Positions 55,880-64,000 of a DNA stretch of 64,000 nucleotides are shown here, piece after piece. The notes below the pieces were generated by a model that did not search any database, was not told the origin of the DNA, and saw only the letters and a list, made by a program, of their open reading frames with translations. Numbering within the stretch: the stretch's first letter is position 1; the number at the start of each line of letters is the position of its first letter. Position numbers and translations under genes: made by a program. The stretch comes from Peribacillus loiseleuriae (GTDB lineage Bacteria > Bacillota > Bacilli > Bacillales > DSM-1321), in the NCBI RefSeq assembly GCF_001183985.1, contig NZ_LFZW01000001.1, positions 1,519,812 to 1,583,811 of the forward strand, in the 5' to 3' direction.

Positions 55880-57346
55880 ATGAGACTTCAAGCGATACTT
55901 TCAGCCTTACATTCTTTGACAGTGTTTGAAGGGGAAAATCCTGAAATAACCTCCATTGAACATGATACAAGACGAGTAAAAAAGGGAAGTTTATTTGTTT
56001 GTGTGAAAGGTTATACAGTGGATGGCCATGACTTTGCAAAAAAAGCAGTTGCCCTAGGTGCAGCCGCTATTTTGGCTGAGAAACCAATGAATGTAGGAGT
56101 TCCAGTTTTTGTCGTTCGTGATACCAAACGAGCTATGGCGGTCGTTGCGGATGCCTTTTACAATCATCCCACCCAAAAGCTTAAACTGATTGGTATAACA
56201 GGAACAAATGGCAAGACAACAACGAGTCATTTGCTTGAAAAAATCTTTCAAGATGAGCATGTGGAAACGGGTTTAATCGGAACGATGTATACGAAAATTG
56301 GCGACAAAAAAGCTGAAACAAAAAATACGACACCAGATAGTGTTACTCTACAACAAATTTTTCATCAGATGACTCAAGTTCAAGTGGATACGGCAATTAT
56401 GGAAGTATCCTCCCATGCATTGGAACTTGGAAGGGTTCATGGCTGTGATTATGATATTGCAGTATTTACGAATCTTACCCAAGATCATCTTGATTTTCAT
56501 GGAACGATGGAACGATATAAGTTTGCAAAATCCTTGTTTTTCTCACAGCTTGGCAATGCTTATCTAGATAATCGACCGAAATACGCGGTGTTGAATGCGG
56601 ATGATGAGGCGACAGAAGATTTCATCAAGGCAACAGCTGCACATATCCTTACATATGGAATTGATCGAGAAGCAGATATTATGGCTAAGAATATTTCAAT
56701 CCATTCTAGTGGAACTCAATTTACATTAGTAACAGGCGGGCGAGAGCAAACTGTGAACCTACAGCTAATTGGTAAATTCAGTGTCTATAATGTACTTGCT
56801 GCTATAGGGGCTTCTTTATGTGCAGGGGTAAACCTTGATTCAATTATCCAATCACTTGAATCTGTTCAAGGAGTGGCAGGTCGTTTTGAACTTGTCCAGG
56901 GAGGCCAGGATTTTACGGTGATCGTCGATTATGCCCATACGCCTGACAGTCTTGAAAATGTCTTGAAAACAGTGCGTGAATTTGCTCATAAGAAAATATT
57001 TGTTATCGTGGGTTGTGGTGGGGATCGTGATAAAACGAAACGCCCAATCATGGCAAAAATTGCATTAGAATGGGCGACAGACCCAATTTTCACGTCCGAT
57101 AATCCTAGAAGCGAGAATCCAGCACAAATTTTGCGAGATATGGAAGAGGGAGTTCACGAAAAGAACTATCAGGTCATCGAAGACCGTAAAGAAGCGATTG
57201 AATATGCAATCTCTGCGGCAACAAGTGGAGATGTTATTTTAATTGCTGGAAAAGGGCATGAAACCTATCAAATTATCGGTGATCAAGTGCTTGACTTCGA
57301 TGATAGAATGGTTGCCAAAGAAGCAATTTTACGAAATAGGAAGTAA
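55880..57346 (+). CDS. murE: UDP-MurNAc-L-Ala-D-Glu:meso-diaminopimelate ligase
   Basis: MurE adds the third stem-peptide residue to the wall precursor in the cytosol. The 488-residue protein has the ATP-binding [37 protein letters not shown] with the carbamylated-lysine type region, and DNPRSENP (Asp407), the DNPR motif that marks meso-diaminopimelate as the substrate. That gives an A1-gamma type peptidoglycan as in other Bacillus. AGAGGAATGG precedes the ATG. In B. subtilis mraY follows closely; here 496 bp intervene. Confidence 0.96.
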   Translation: MRLQAILSALHSLTVFEGENPEITSIEHDTRRVKKGSLFVCVKGYTVDGHDFAKKAVALGAAAILAEKPMNVGVPVFVVRDTKRAMAVVADAFYNHPTQKLKLIGITGTNGKTTTSHLLEKIFQDEHVETGLIGTMYTKIGDKKAETKNTTPDSVTLQQIFHQMTQVQVDTAIMEVSSHALELGRVHGCDYDIAVFTNLTQDHLDFHGTMERYKFAKSLFFSQLGNAYLDNRPKYAVLNADDEATEDFIKATAAHILTYGIDREADIMAKNISIHSSGTQFTLVTGGREQTVNLQLIGKFSVYNVLAAIGASLCAGVNLDSIIQSLESVQGVAGRFELVQGGQDFTVIVDYAHTPDSLENVLKTVREFAHKKIFVIVGCGGDRDKTKRPIMAKIALEWATDPIFTSDNPRSENPAQILRDMEEGVHEKNYQVIEDRKEAIEYAISAATSGDVILIAGKGHETYQIIGDQVLDFDDRMVAKEAILRNRK

Positions 57347-57544
57347 ATAGGAAGAGTTTGCGTATACTTAAAAAAGAGTGGTATTTCTTTCCTTAAACCT
57401 ATAAGAGGATGTTCACAATGTTCGAGAAAAACTCATTGAAAGAGAAAGAATATTTTCCATTTCGAGGTTATTTCTATGAAGCAGGCTCTAAGTTAGGAAT
57501 ATAGAATTTTTTAAGAGTATAAGTATATGTTCTTTCAATTAGTT

Positions 57545-57675
57545 TTGATGTCTAGCTAAAGCAACCAAATCCTTCTACTCATAAGCCAAGTAATCTAATG
57601 GGGAGAACCCCCCATACAGTTTGCTTGTCTTATGTTAGTCTTTAGGTTGATTAAGGCGCTTGCGCTTTTATTATG
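57545..57675 (+). repeat. family C repeat, copy 2
   Basis: It begins GATGTCTAGCTAAAGCAACC and ends AAGGCGCTTGCGCTTTTA. The inner part (CATAAGCCAAGTAATCTAAT, GGGGAGAACCCCCCATACAG, TTTGCTTGTCTTATG) parallels copy 1. GGGGAGAACCCC and CATAAG/CTTATG give hairpin potential. It lies between murE and mraY. Confidence 0.8.
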
Positions 57676-57715
57676 CGCACTATAAAAAAATCAGAAAGAG
57701 ATGGATATTTGAAAA

Positions 57716-57838
57716 ATGTTTATTATAAAAAATAATATAAGTATTCTGAATAAAACATCTGGAACATATCATGAAATGGATGAAAAAACGGCAGTGGAAT
57801 TTATCAATTGTAATGCTGCATTAGGAATGAGGGAATAG
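57716..57838 (+). CDS. possible 40-residue small ORF before mraY
   Basis: ATG 57716 to TAG 57836 encodes a short frame containing [20 protein letters not shown], four bases before the mraY start. The ribosome site is weak (GAGATGG). Codon use is not informative at this length. It may be chance. Confidence 0.2.
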   Translation: MFIIKNNISILNKTSGTYHEMDEKTAVEFINCNAALGMRE

Positions 57839-57842
57839 ATTC

Positions 57843-58820
57843 ATGTTAGAACAAGTCATTTTTTATACAATATTGACAGGGTTTTTAATTACGGTTCTCC
57901 TATCCCCGATTTTTATCCCCTTCTTACGTAGGCTCAAATTTGGACAAAGCATTCGGGAAGAAGGACCTAAATCACATCAGAAGAAATCAGGAACTCCGAC
58001 AATGGGCGGTTTGGTCATTTTGCTTGCTGTAGCCATTACAACATTGACAATGGTATTTAAATTTTCTGAGCCATCTGTAGAAATTTATTTATTGTTGTTT
58101 GTTATGATTGGTTTTGGCGTTCTAGGTTTTCTTGATGATTTCATAAAAGTAGTAATGAAACGAAATCTTGGCTTGACATCACGTCAGAAGTTGGTTGGTC
58201 AAATTATTATATCCGTCATTTTTTATCTAATCTATCGCAAGACAGATGCTTTCGTACCTGAAATTTCTATTCCAGGAACTGACTTAGCGTTACATGTAGG
58301 CTGGTTCTATCTCATTATTGTGATTTTCTGGTTGGTTGGTTTTTCAAATGCTATTAATTTAACAGATGGCTTGGACGGGCTTGTTTCAGGAACATCTGCG
58401 ATTGCGTTTGGTGCATTCGCTGTTTTAGCTTGGAACCAATCACAATATGATGTTGCGATTTTCTCTGTTTCCGTAGTAGGAGCGGTTCTTGGGTTCCTCG
58501 TATTCAATGCCCATCCTGCGAAAGTATTTATGGGGGATACCGGTTCATTGGCATTAGGCGGTGCTATTGCGACCATTGCGCTATTAACAAATCTAGAGCT
58601 ACTTTTGGTCATTGTAGGCGGGGTATTCGTCATTGAAACACTATCTGTTATTTTACAGGTTGCCTCCTTTAAAACGACAGGTAAACGGATTTTTAAAATG
58701 AGTCCTTTACATCACCATTATGAATTGGTCGGCTGGTCCGAGTGGAGAGTTGTCGTCACATTTTGGTCAGTCGGTTTATTATTTGCCATTTTAGGAATCT
58801 ATTTAGAGGTGTGGTTATAA
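57843..58820 (+). CDS. mraY: phospho-MurNAc-pentapeptide-transferase
   Basis: MraY moves phospho-MurNAc-pentapeptide to undecaprenyl phosphate, making lipid I at the membrane. The 325-residue protein has ten membrane segments and the motifs [41 protein letters not shown] and [11 protein letters not shown], which hold the catalytic aspartates and histidines. GAGGGAATA precedes the ATG. murD starts directly after its stop codon. Confidence 0.97.
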   Translation: MLEQVIFYTILTGFLITVLLSPIFIPFLRRLKFGQSIREEGPKSHQKKSGTPTMGGLVILLAVAITTLTMVFKFSEPSVEIYLLLFVMIGFGVLGFLDDFIKVVMKRNLGLTSRQKLVGQIIISVIFYLIYRKTDAFVPEISIPGTDLALHVGWFYLIIVIFWLVGFSNAINLTDGLDGLVSGTSAIAFGAFAVLAWNQSQYDVAIFSVSVVGAVLGFLVFNAHPAKVFMGDTGSLALGGAIATIALLTNLELLLVIVGGVFVIETLSVILQVASFKTTGKRIFKMSPLHHHYELVGWSEWRVVVTFWSVGLLFAILGIYLEVWL

Positions 58821-60173
58821 ATGAAGGAAACAACAAGTTATTTAAGAAAAAAAATATTAGTGTTGGGATTAGCGAAAAGTGGAGTAACCGCAGCATCCAT
58901 TTTACATAAATTAGGTGCTTTTGTTACAGTCAATGATATGAAGCCATTATCAGAGAATCCAGAAGCACAAGGATTACTGGAACAAGGAATCAAAGTTGTT
59001 TGTGGAAGTCATCCGATTGAATTACTTGATGAAGGCTTTGAACTCATTGTGAAAAATCCAGGGATACCTTATCGAAATCCACTTGTTAAGGGTGCAATTG
59101 AAAGAGGTATTCCAGTCATCACAGAAGTTGAATTGGCTTATCAAGTAAGTGAAGCGCCATTTGTTGCGATAACTGGAACCAATGGAAAAACAACGACTAC
59201 GACGCTTATTTTTGAAATCCTCAAAGAAGATGGAAAGTTGCCGTTGATCGCTGGGAATATCGGAACGGTTGCTTCAGGAGTGGCAGAAAATGCAACATCC
59301 GATGAAACGATTGTGATTGAATTATCGTCTTTCCAATTGATGGGGATTGAGATGTTTAAGCCAGAAATCGCAGTTGTAACAAATATTTATGATGCGCACC
59401 TTGATTACCATGATTCAAAACAGGAGTACATTGAAGCGAAAGCGGCGGTTATGAAAAATCAAATCGGCAGTGATTATTTTATCTATAATGCGAACCAAGA
59501 AGAAACGATGAATATGGCAAAGAATTCTATGGCAGAGCTTGTTCCATTTTCGACTACGACCAAGCATGAAAATGGAGCGTATATCGAAGACAATGCTGTA
59601 TACTTCCGCAAAGAGCGAGTTGTGAATGTCTCGGATATTCGTCTGCCTGGAAAGCATAATTTAGAAAATATACTTGCGGCCGTAGCAGCTGTAAAACTTA
59701 AAAATGTCAAGAACGAAGCAATCCAGCATGTTCTTTCAACCTTTCAAGGGGTTACACATAGAACCCAATATGTAGCAACGATTGAGGGAAGAATGTTTTA
59801 CAATGACTCTAAAGCAACGAATATTTTAGCTGCTTCAATGGCACTATCATCGTTCGACAATCCAGTTGTCTTACTCGCTGGAGGCCTTGATCGTGGCAAT
59901 GAATTTGATGAATTAAAACCATATTTAAAGCATGTAAAAGCTGTCATTACATTCGGTGAAGCAGCAGCGAAAATTGAACGGGTTGCACGAGAAGCAGGAA
60001 TATCTATTGTAAAACGTGTCGATAATGTAGAGAAAGCCGTACCAGCAGCGTATGAAATCTCTGAAGCAGGGGATTGCATCTTACTTTCACCTGCATGTGC
60101 AAGCTGGGATCAGTACAAAAGTTTCGAAGTAAGAGGAGACATGTTTATGGAGGCTGTGCATAAACTGAAATAA
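58821..60173 (+). CDS. murD: UDP-MurNAc-L-alanine:D-glutamate ligase
   Basis: MurD adds D-glutamate to UDP-MurNAc-L-alanine. The 450-residue protein has an N-terminal Rossmann domain (VLGLAKSGVTAASIL), the ATP site [29 protein letters not shown] and the C-terminal ligase domain with YNDSKATN and LLSPACASWDQY. AGAGGTG in the end of mraY precedes the ATG. Two repeats then separate it from spoVE. Confidence 0.96.
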   Translation: MKETTSYLRKKILVLGLAKSGVTAASILHKLGAFVTVNDMKPLSENPEAQGLLEQGIKVVCGSHPIELLDEGFELIVKNPGIPYRNPLVKGAIERGIPVITEVELAYQVSEAPFVAITGTNGKTTTTTLIFEILKEDGKLPLIAGNIGTVASGVAENATSDETIVIELSSFQLMGIEMFKPEIAVVTNIYDAHLDYHDSKQEYIEAKAAVMKNQIGSDYFIYNANQEETMNMAKNSMAELVPFSTTTKHENGAYIEDNAVYFRKERVVNVSDIRLPGKHNLENILAAVAAVKLKNVKNEAIQHVLSTFQGVTHRTQYVATIEGRMFYNDSKATNILAASMALSSFDNPVVLLAGGLDRGNEFDELKPYLKHVKAVITFGEAAAKIERVAREAGISIVKRVDNVEKAVPAAYEISEAGDCILLSPACASWDQYKSFEVRGDMFMEAVHKLK

Positions 60174-60280
60174 GAGCTTCTTATTAGAACACTGAGCTTG
60201 CATAATGGAGAATAATTTCTGCTTCTCTTGATTGAAAGACATCTTTTAAAAAAGTGATAACGTACAACTCCTATTAGTGT

Positions 60281-60428
60281 GTGTTCAAAAAGGAGGATAA
60301 AAAGAGCCGAGAAGTTCTGCGAGCGATTGTCTCATACCTTTCGCGTATAGAGTGATACGTGAGAACCGGCGAGACAGAGCTTTGATGCAATTTGCAAGCT
60401 TTTTTACCGAATTTTTTGAACAACCTCT
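60281..60428 (+). repeat. family A repeat, copy 5 (intermediate form)
   Basis: It begins GTGTTCAAAAAGGAGGATAA and ends ATTTTTTGAACAACCTCT. The first 85 bases follow copy 4 closely (GAGCCGAGAAGTTCTGCGAG). It then joins directly to TTTGATGCAATTTGCAAGC, so about 65 bp of the long form are missing. It lies between murD and spoVE. Confidence 0.92.
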
Positions 60429-60469
60429 ATTATCTGGAGTATAGTTTATGCCTAACGGATGGTTAATCT

Positions 60470-60595
60470 CTTTCTAGCGTCGCGAATCTTGACTAACGCT
60501 ACGAACCCGATTGATTGAACTAAACCTCTGCTTAAGCTTCGGTAGGATTACTGTATCTTACCAAACTGGCTTTTACGAGCAGTTTTCTTACGAGG
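60470..60595 (+). repeat. family D repeat, copy 2 (partial)
   Basis: CGAACCCGATTGATTGAACT, AAACCTCTGCTTAAGCTTCG and TTACTGTATCTTACCAAACT parallel the corresponding stretches of copy 1 (about 34218-34300). The hairpin at the start of copies 1 and 3 is missing. Confidence 0.75.
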
Positions 60596-60754
60596 ATTAT
60601 CTCTTTACTATAGTTCTTGATTTGGGAGATTACAGTCCAATAATAAGGGGGAAACGTACTTATCACTTTTTTTGGCTTATTCTGCTGTTTTAAATTAGCA
60701 TGATAAGAATAGAAGGCTCGTACAGGCTCTAATACGTACTAGAGGTGTATGATA

Positions 60755-61858
60755 ATGCCGTTGAAAAAATCAAATCCGGATTTTATTTTAATTATTGTTA
60801 CTTTAAGTCTGTTGGCGATTGGCTTAATCATGGTGTATAGTGCTAGTGCGATATGGGCTGCTTACAAATTTGACGGAGACTCGTTCTACTTTGCAAAACG
60901 ACAGCTTCTATTTGCTGGGGTTGGGGTCGTCGCAATGTTTTTCATCATGAATGTTGATTATTGGACATGGCGAACATGGGCAAAACTCATTATTATCGTT
61001 TGTTTTGTCTTGCTGCTCGCTGTTTTAGTTCCTGGTATAGGTGTAGAACGAAATGGTTCACGAAGCTGGATTGGTATTGGTGCATTTTCTATTCAGCCAT
61101 CAGAGTTTATGAAATTAGCCATGATTGCATTTTTAGCGAAATTTTTATCAGAACGGCAGAAGTTCATTACCTCTTTCAAGAAAGGATTAATGCCTTCGTT
61201 GGGCATTGTATTTTTAGCTTTTGGCCTAATTATGTTACAGCCTGATCTTGGGACAGGTACAGTCATGGTGGGAACTTGTGTTGTTATGATCTTTGTTTCG
61301 GGAGCAAGGGTGGTACATTTTGTTTGGCTTGGTTTACTTGGAGTAGCTGGCTTCGTGGCCCTCATTGCTTCAGCACCTTATCGGATAAAGCGAATTACCT
61401 CTTTTTTAGATCCTTGGGCAGACCCACAAAATAGTGGTTTTCAAATGATTCAATCCTTTTATGCAATCGGACCTGGCGGATTGTTTGGACTTGGACTTGG
61501 ACAAAGCCGACAAAAGTTTTTCTACTTGCCTGAACCGCAAACCGATTTTATTTTTGCCATTATTTCAGAAGAACTTGGGTTTATAGGTGGAACATTAGTG
61601 ATTTTATTATTTGCTTTGCTTTTGTGGAGAGGGGTCCGGATTGCGTTAGGAGCTCCAGATCTATATGGAAGCCTTGTTGCAGTCGGAATTATTGCAATGG
61701 TAGCGATTCAGGTGATGATTAATATTGGAGTTGTGACAGGGCTAATGCCTGTAACTGGAATAACACTTCCATTTTTAAGTTATGGCGGATCATCTTTAAC
61801 CCTGATGTTAATAGCAATAGGGGTGCTATTGAATATAAGCAGATATTCAAGGTATTAA
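60755..61858 (+). CDS. spoVE: SEDS-family glycosyltransferase SpoVE (FtsW-like)
   Basis: This 367-residue protein has about ten membrane segments and closely resembles B. subtilis SpoVE: MNVDYWTWRTW, GSRSWIGIGAFSIQPSEFMK, QPDLGTGTVMVGT, GQSRQKFFYLPEPQTDFIFA and GITLPFLSYGGSSL. SEDS proteins polymerise peptidoglycan glycan strands with a partner class B PBP, here probably SpoVD for cortex synthesis. ATG 60755 is eight bases from AGAGGTG, better spaced than ATG 60749. No ftsW appears at its usual site near pycA. Confidence 0.93.
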   Translation: MPLKKSNPDFILIIVTLSLLAIGLIMVYSASAIWAAYKFDGDSFYFAKRQLLFAGVGVVAMFFIMNVDYWTWRTWAKLIIIVCFVLLLAVLVPGIGVERNGSRSWIGIGAFSIQPSEFMKLAMIAFLAKFLSERQKFITSFKKGLMPSLGIVFLAFGLIMLQPDLGTGTVMVGTCVVMIFVSGARVVHFVWLGLLGVAGFVALIASAPYRIKRITSFLDPWADPQNSGFQMIQSFYAIGPGGLFGLGLGQSRQKFFYLPEPQTDFIFAIISEELGFIGGTLVILLFALLLWRGVRIALGAPDLYGSLVAVGIIAMVAIQVMINIGVVTGLMPVTGITLPFLSYGGSSLTLMLIAIGVLLNISRYSRY

Positions 61859-61925
61859 AAATCAATGCAATGCCTTCTATAGATCATTTGAATGGACGGT
61901 AGTATTATCGTATTTAAATATATTT

Positions 61926-61985
61926 CAAAATAGGAATTGCCCGTAGAATGAGGAATCTCTTTCTACGGGCAATTCCTATTTTGGA
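61926..61985. terminator. strong bidirectional terminator after spoVE
   Basis: CAAAATAGGAATTGCCCGTA with GAA pairs perfectly over 23 bases with 61961-61983, around a 12-nt loop, with A and T runs at the ends. Confidence 0.93.
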
Positions 61986-62448
61986 TCATAATGACGTATT
62001 ATGCTTTCTATATTATATAGGAAAAGAAATATTGAGAAATAGTTGTGCAACATTCAATCATCTGTCTGCAATACCATTAGGTCAAACACTTCCTACTACG
62101 CGAAAAAAACGGTTCTGATTTCCTGTTTAAAAGCGTATAAACTTATTGGATTTGTGTATTAAGTCCTAGTTATGATGCGATTGTAATTATTTCGTGGGTC
62201 TTTAGAATCATTTCGAAAATAGCGCTCGCACAATCATTATTTAATTCAAATATTTCCAGGTTGTTTCTGAATAAAATCCAGTGTTTATTGTGGTAATGAA
62301 AGGGTGTTTAGACTATAGTATAAGAGGGTAAAAGCTGACAGTGCTTTGTTTTCTATATCTGAGAAAAAGTTACTGATAAATTTAGTGAAAAAAGATAATT
62401 GATGTCCACCGTTTCTATACATATAATATACGATGTCTCATCAGAATT
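61986..62448. other. intergenic region where murG lies in B. subtilis
   Basis: About 460 AT-rich bases with no open frame worth calling and no recognisable murG remnant. It lies between the spoVE terminator and a family D repeat. Confidence 0.6.
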
Positions 62449-62880
62449 TATCCCGCATTAACGGGCAGTCCCCCGACCTCAAGGCTTAGAGGAATTGAAG
62501 AAGCGTAGTGGGAGATAACTACCTAATCTAGTTGCGGACCCTAGCCAGTCTGAGGTCATAAGCTGTAATATTCTGTGGCAAACTACGCCACGCCGCATTC
62601 CATCTTATGCTTGTCGGACTATCACAGGACGTGAGCGATCTTAATAGACGTTCCTTATAGCAATCGCCTCGCTTTTTGAAGTAAATGCCCGATTGGTGAG
62701 ATACAGTGAAACTTACCGAGAGTTACGCAGAGGTAAAGTGAGGCCAACAGGATGGTTGGTGGGTCACATAGATGAAGATGAGGCCGCGGCGTACTTAGGT
62801 CTGTGACTCTAGAACGTGACTAACAATCAGTGGGGGGGGAAGAAAACCCTCACTGATTGAAGTTTCACTTTATAAAGAAG
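62449..62880 (-). repeat. family D repeat, copy 3 (inverted, interrupted)
   Basis: Reverse-complemented, this aligns with 34113-34312: TAAAGTGAAACTTCAATCAG, GTAAGTTTCACTGTATCTCA, CCAATCGGGCATTTAC and the distal CGTTAATGCGGGATAAA. The hairpin arms here are CAATCAGTG/CACTGATTG against CCATCAGTG/CACTGATGG in copy 1, a paired change. The distal end is separated from the rest by an insertion (62470-62682). Confidence 0.88.
62470..62682 (+). repeat. insertion nested in repeat D3, with family C/A-like parts
   Basis: About 210 bp interrupts the D element between GGGCAGT (ends 62469) and AGTAAATGCCC (starts 62680), leaving AGT on both sides. Inside, GAGGTCATAAGCTGT and CATCTTATGCTTGTCGGAC resemble family C, and ACGTGAGCGATCTTAATAGA resembles the inner block of family A long copies. 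No gene lies inside. Confidence 0.7.
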
Positions 62881-62957
62881 CGATCGGATAATTCAAAACG
62901 AACCGTTCAAACGATATAGCATACAATGAAAAAAACTTGATATGAAGGAGGACTATG

Positions 62958-63866
62958 ATGAAAGAAGTAATAGAGAAATTAAAACAAATGGAAGTAGGTA
63001 AGGTACGTGAAAATGAGCCACTTGCAAACCATACCACAATGAAAGTTGGCGGTCCTGCAGATATTTTTATTGAGCCATCGTCCCTTGAAAATCTAGAAAA
63101 AACGATGGAAATCATAAAGGAAAATAACATCGAGTGGCGAGCAATTGGGCGTGGATCAAATTTGCTTGTCTCGGATCAGGGCATAAAAGGTGCTGTTATT
63201 AAATTAGGTAAAGGATTAGATTCCTTAAAAATAGAAGGTACTGATATCACAGTAGGGGCAGGATTCTCGCTTGTAAGTCTGTCTGTCCAAATTAGTAGAA
63301 AAGGGCTTTCTGGATTGGAATTTGCGAGTGGAATACCTGGTTCAGTAGGTGGTGCTGTGTATATGAACGCTGGTGCCCATGGCTCAGATATTTCTAAAGT
63401 ATTAAAAAAAGCATATATTCTTTTTGATGATGGAACACTACAATGGTTATCAGCAGAAGAAATGGAATTCTCCTATCGAACGTCAACCCTTCAAAAAAAG
63501 CGGCCAGGCATTGTTTTAGCTGCTGTTTTTCAATTAAAGACAGGAAACCGGGAGGAAATTGTTTCTGCAATGCAGAACAATAAAAATTATAGAAAAGAAA
63601 CTCAGCCATATGATAAGCCGTGTGCAGGAAGTATATTCCGAAATCCCCTGCCTCAATATGCTGGCCAGCTTGTTCAGGACGCTGGATTAAAAGGGCATGT
63701 AATCGGTGGAGCAAAAATTTCTGAAATGCACGGGAATTTTATTGTCAATACAGGCGAGGGCAGTGCAGAAGATGTGTTAGCTCTAATCCAACATGTAAAA
63801 AATACTGTATACGAAATATTTGGAGTTAAGCTTGAAACAGAAGTTGAAATAATTGGAAGAAAGTAA
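62958..63866 (+). CDS. murB: UDP-N-acetylenolpyruvoylglucosamine reductase
   Basis: MurB reduces UDP-GlcNAc-enolpyruvate to UDP-MurNAc with FAD and NADPH. The 302-residue type IIa enzyme has [70 protein letters not shown] and [11 protein letters not shown], including the FAD-binding and catalytic Ser region. Of two adjacent ATGs (62955, 62958) the second is better spaced from AAGGAGG and gives MKEVIEKL, close to B. subtilis. It stands alone here, without murG before it. Confidence 0.96.
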   Translation: MKEVIEKLKQMEVGKVRENEPLANHTTMKVGGPADIFIEPSSLENLEKTMEIIKENNIEWRAIGRGSNLLVSDQGIKGAVIKLGKGLDSLKIEGTDITVGAGFSLVSLSVQISRKGLSGLEFASGIPGSVGGAVYMNAGAHGSDISKVLKKAYILFDDGTLQWLSAEEMEFSYRTSTLQKKRPGIVLAAVFQLKTGNREEIVSAMQNNKNYRKETQPYDKPCAGSIFRNPLPQYAGQLVQDAGLKGHVIGGAKISEMHGNFIVNTGEGSAEDVLALIQHVKNTVYEIFGVKLETEVEIIGRK

Positions 63867-64000
63867 CTTTTGTAATACGAACCATGCTTAATCGTGTGCT
63901 ATAAAGATATCCTGAAATAATCTCATTAGCATTATTATGAGATCTTGTTCATGCCGTTTGCAAGCGGGCGGATTACAAGCATTGTCCATTTGTTTTCAGG

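Noticed and set aside
60511..60693. 60-codon frame between murD and spoVE
   Set aside because: It lies largely inside repeat D2, and other D copies do not keep the frame open.

Overview
The window is a chromosomal segment of a low-GC, endospore-forming Bacillaceae bacterium (Bacillus sensu lato). Gene order follows the Bacillus subtilis yktB-yla-pycA-cta-ylb-dcw backbone. Sporulation genes are present (ylaJ, ylbD, ylbJ, gerR/ylbO, spoVD, spoVE). MurE carries the DNPR motif of meso-diaminopimelate ligases, and bshC indicates bacillithiol. I see no rRNA, tRNA, CRISPR array, prophage or transposase gene.

Layout. 1-6931: a trpEGDCFBA operon behind two tandem T-box leaders, the first cut by the window edge. 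7266-17437: the yktB/IMPase/yla block (yktB, suhB-like, ylaF, typA, ylaH, ylaI, ylaJ, ylaK, ylaL, ylaN). 17788-30050: pyruvate carboxylase, then haem A synthesis and the caa3 cytochrome c oxidase (pycA, ctaA divergent from ctaB, ctaC-F, ctaG, ctaM). 30199-45048: the ylb block (ylbA, C, D, E, F, G, rsmD, coaD, ylbJ-N, rpmF, gerR, ylbP). 45837-48867: panE, a DUF3397 membrane protein and bshC. 49496-63866: the division and cell-wall cluster (mraZ, rsmH, ftsL, pbpB, spoVD, murE, mraY, murD, spoVE, murB).

How the genes work together. The trp genes make tryptophan from chorismate under tRNA control. PycA feeds oxaloacetate to the TCA cycle. CtaB and CtaA make haem O and haem A for the caa3 oxidase, and CtaG and CtaM help assemble it. 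The dcw genes make lipid-linked peptidoglycan precursor and the septal and spore-septum synthases.

The coding content is mostly ordinary. The intergenic DNA is not: it is loaded with at least five families of short dispersed repeats (A-E, about 90-210 bp), in both orientations. Several sit flush against stop codons or fill convergent gene gaps, and one copy is split by another repeat. Other points worth a look: a frameshifted enoyl-CoA hydratase remnant after rpmF; a probable CTG start for ylbC; absence of ftsW, ylbB and murG from their usual places; a 58-bp perfect palindrome that includes the stop codons of both pycA and ctaA; and MraZ-box-like repeats before mraZ. I found no convincing new multi-gene system. 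The repeat families are the best candidate for something under-described.
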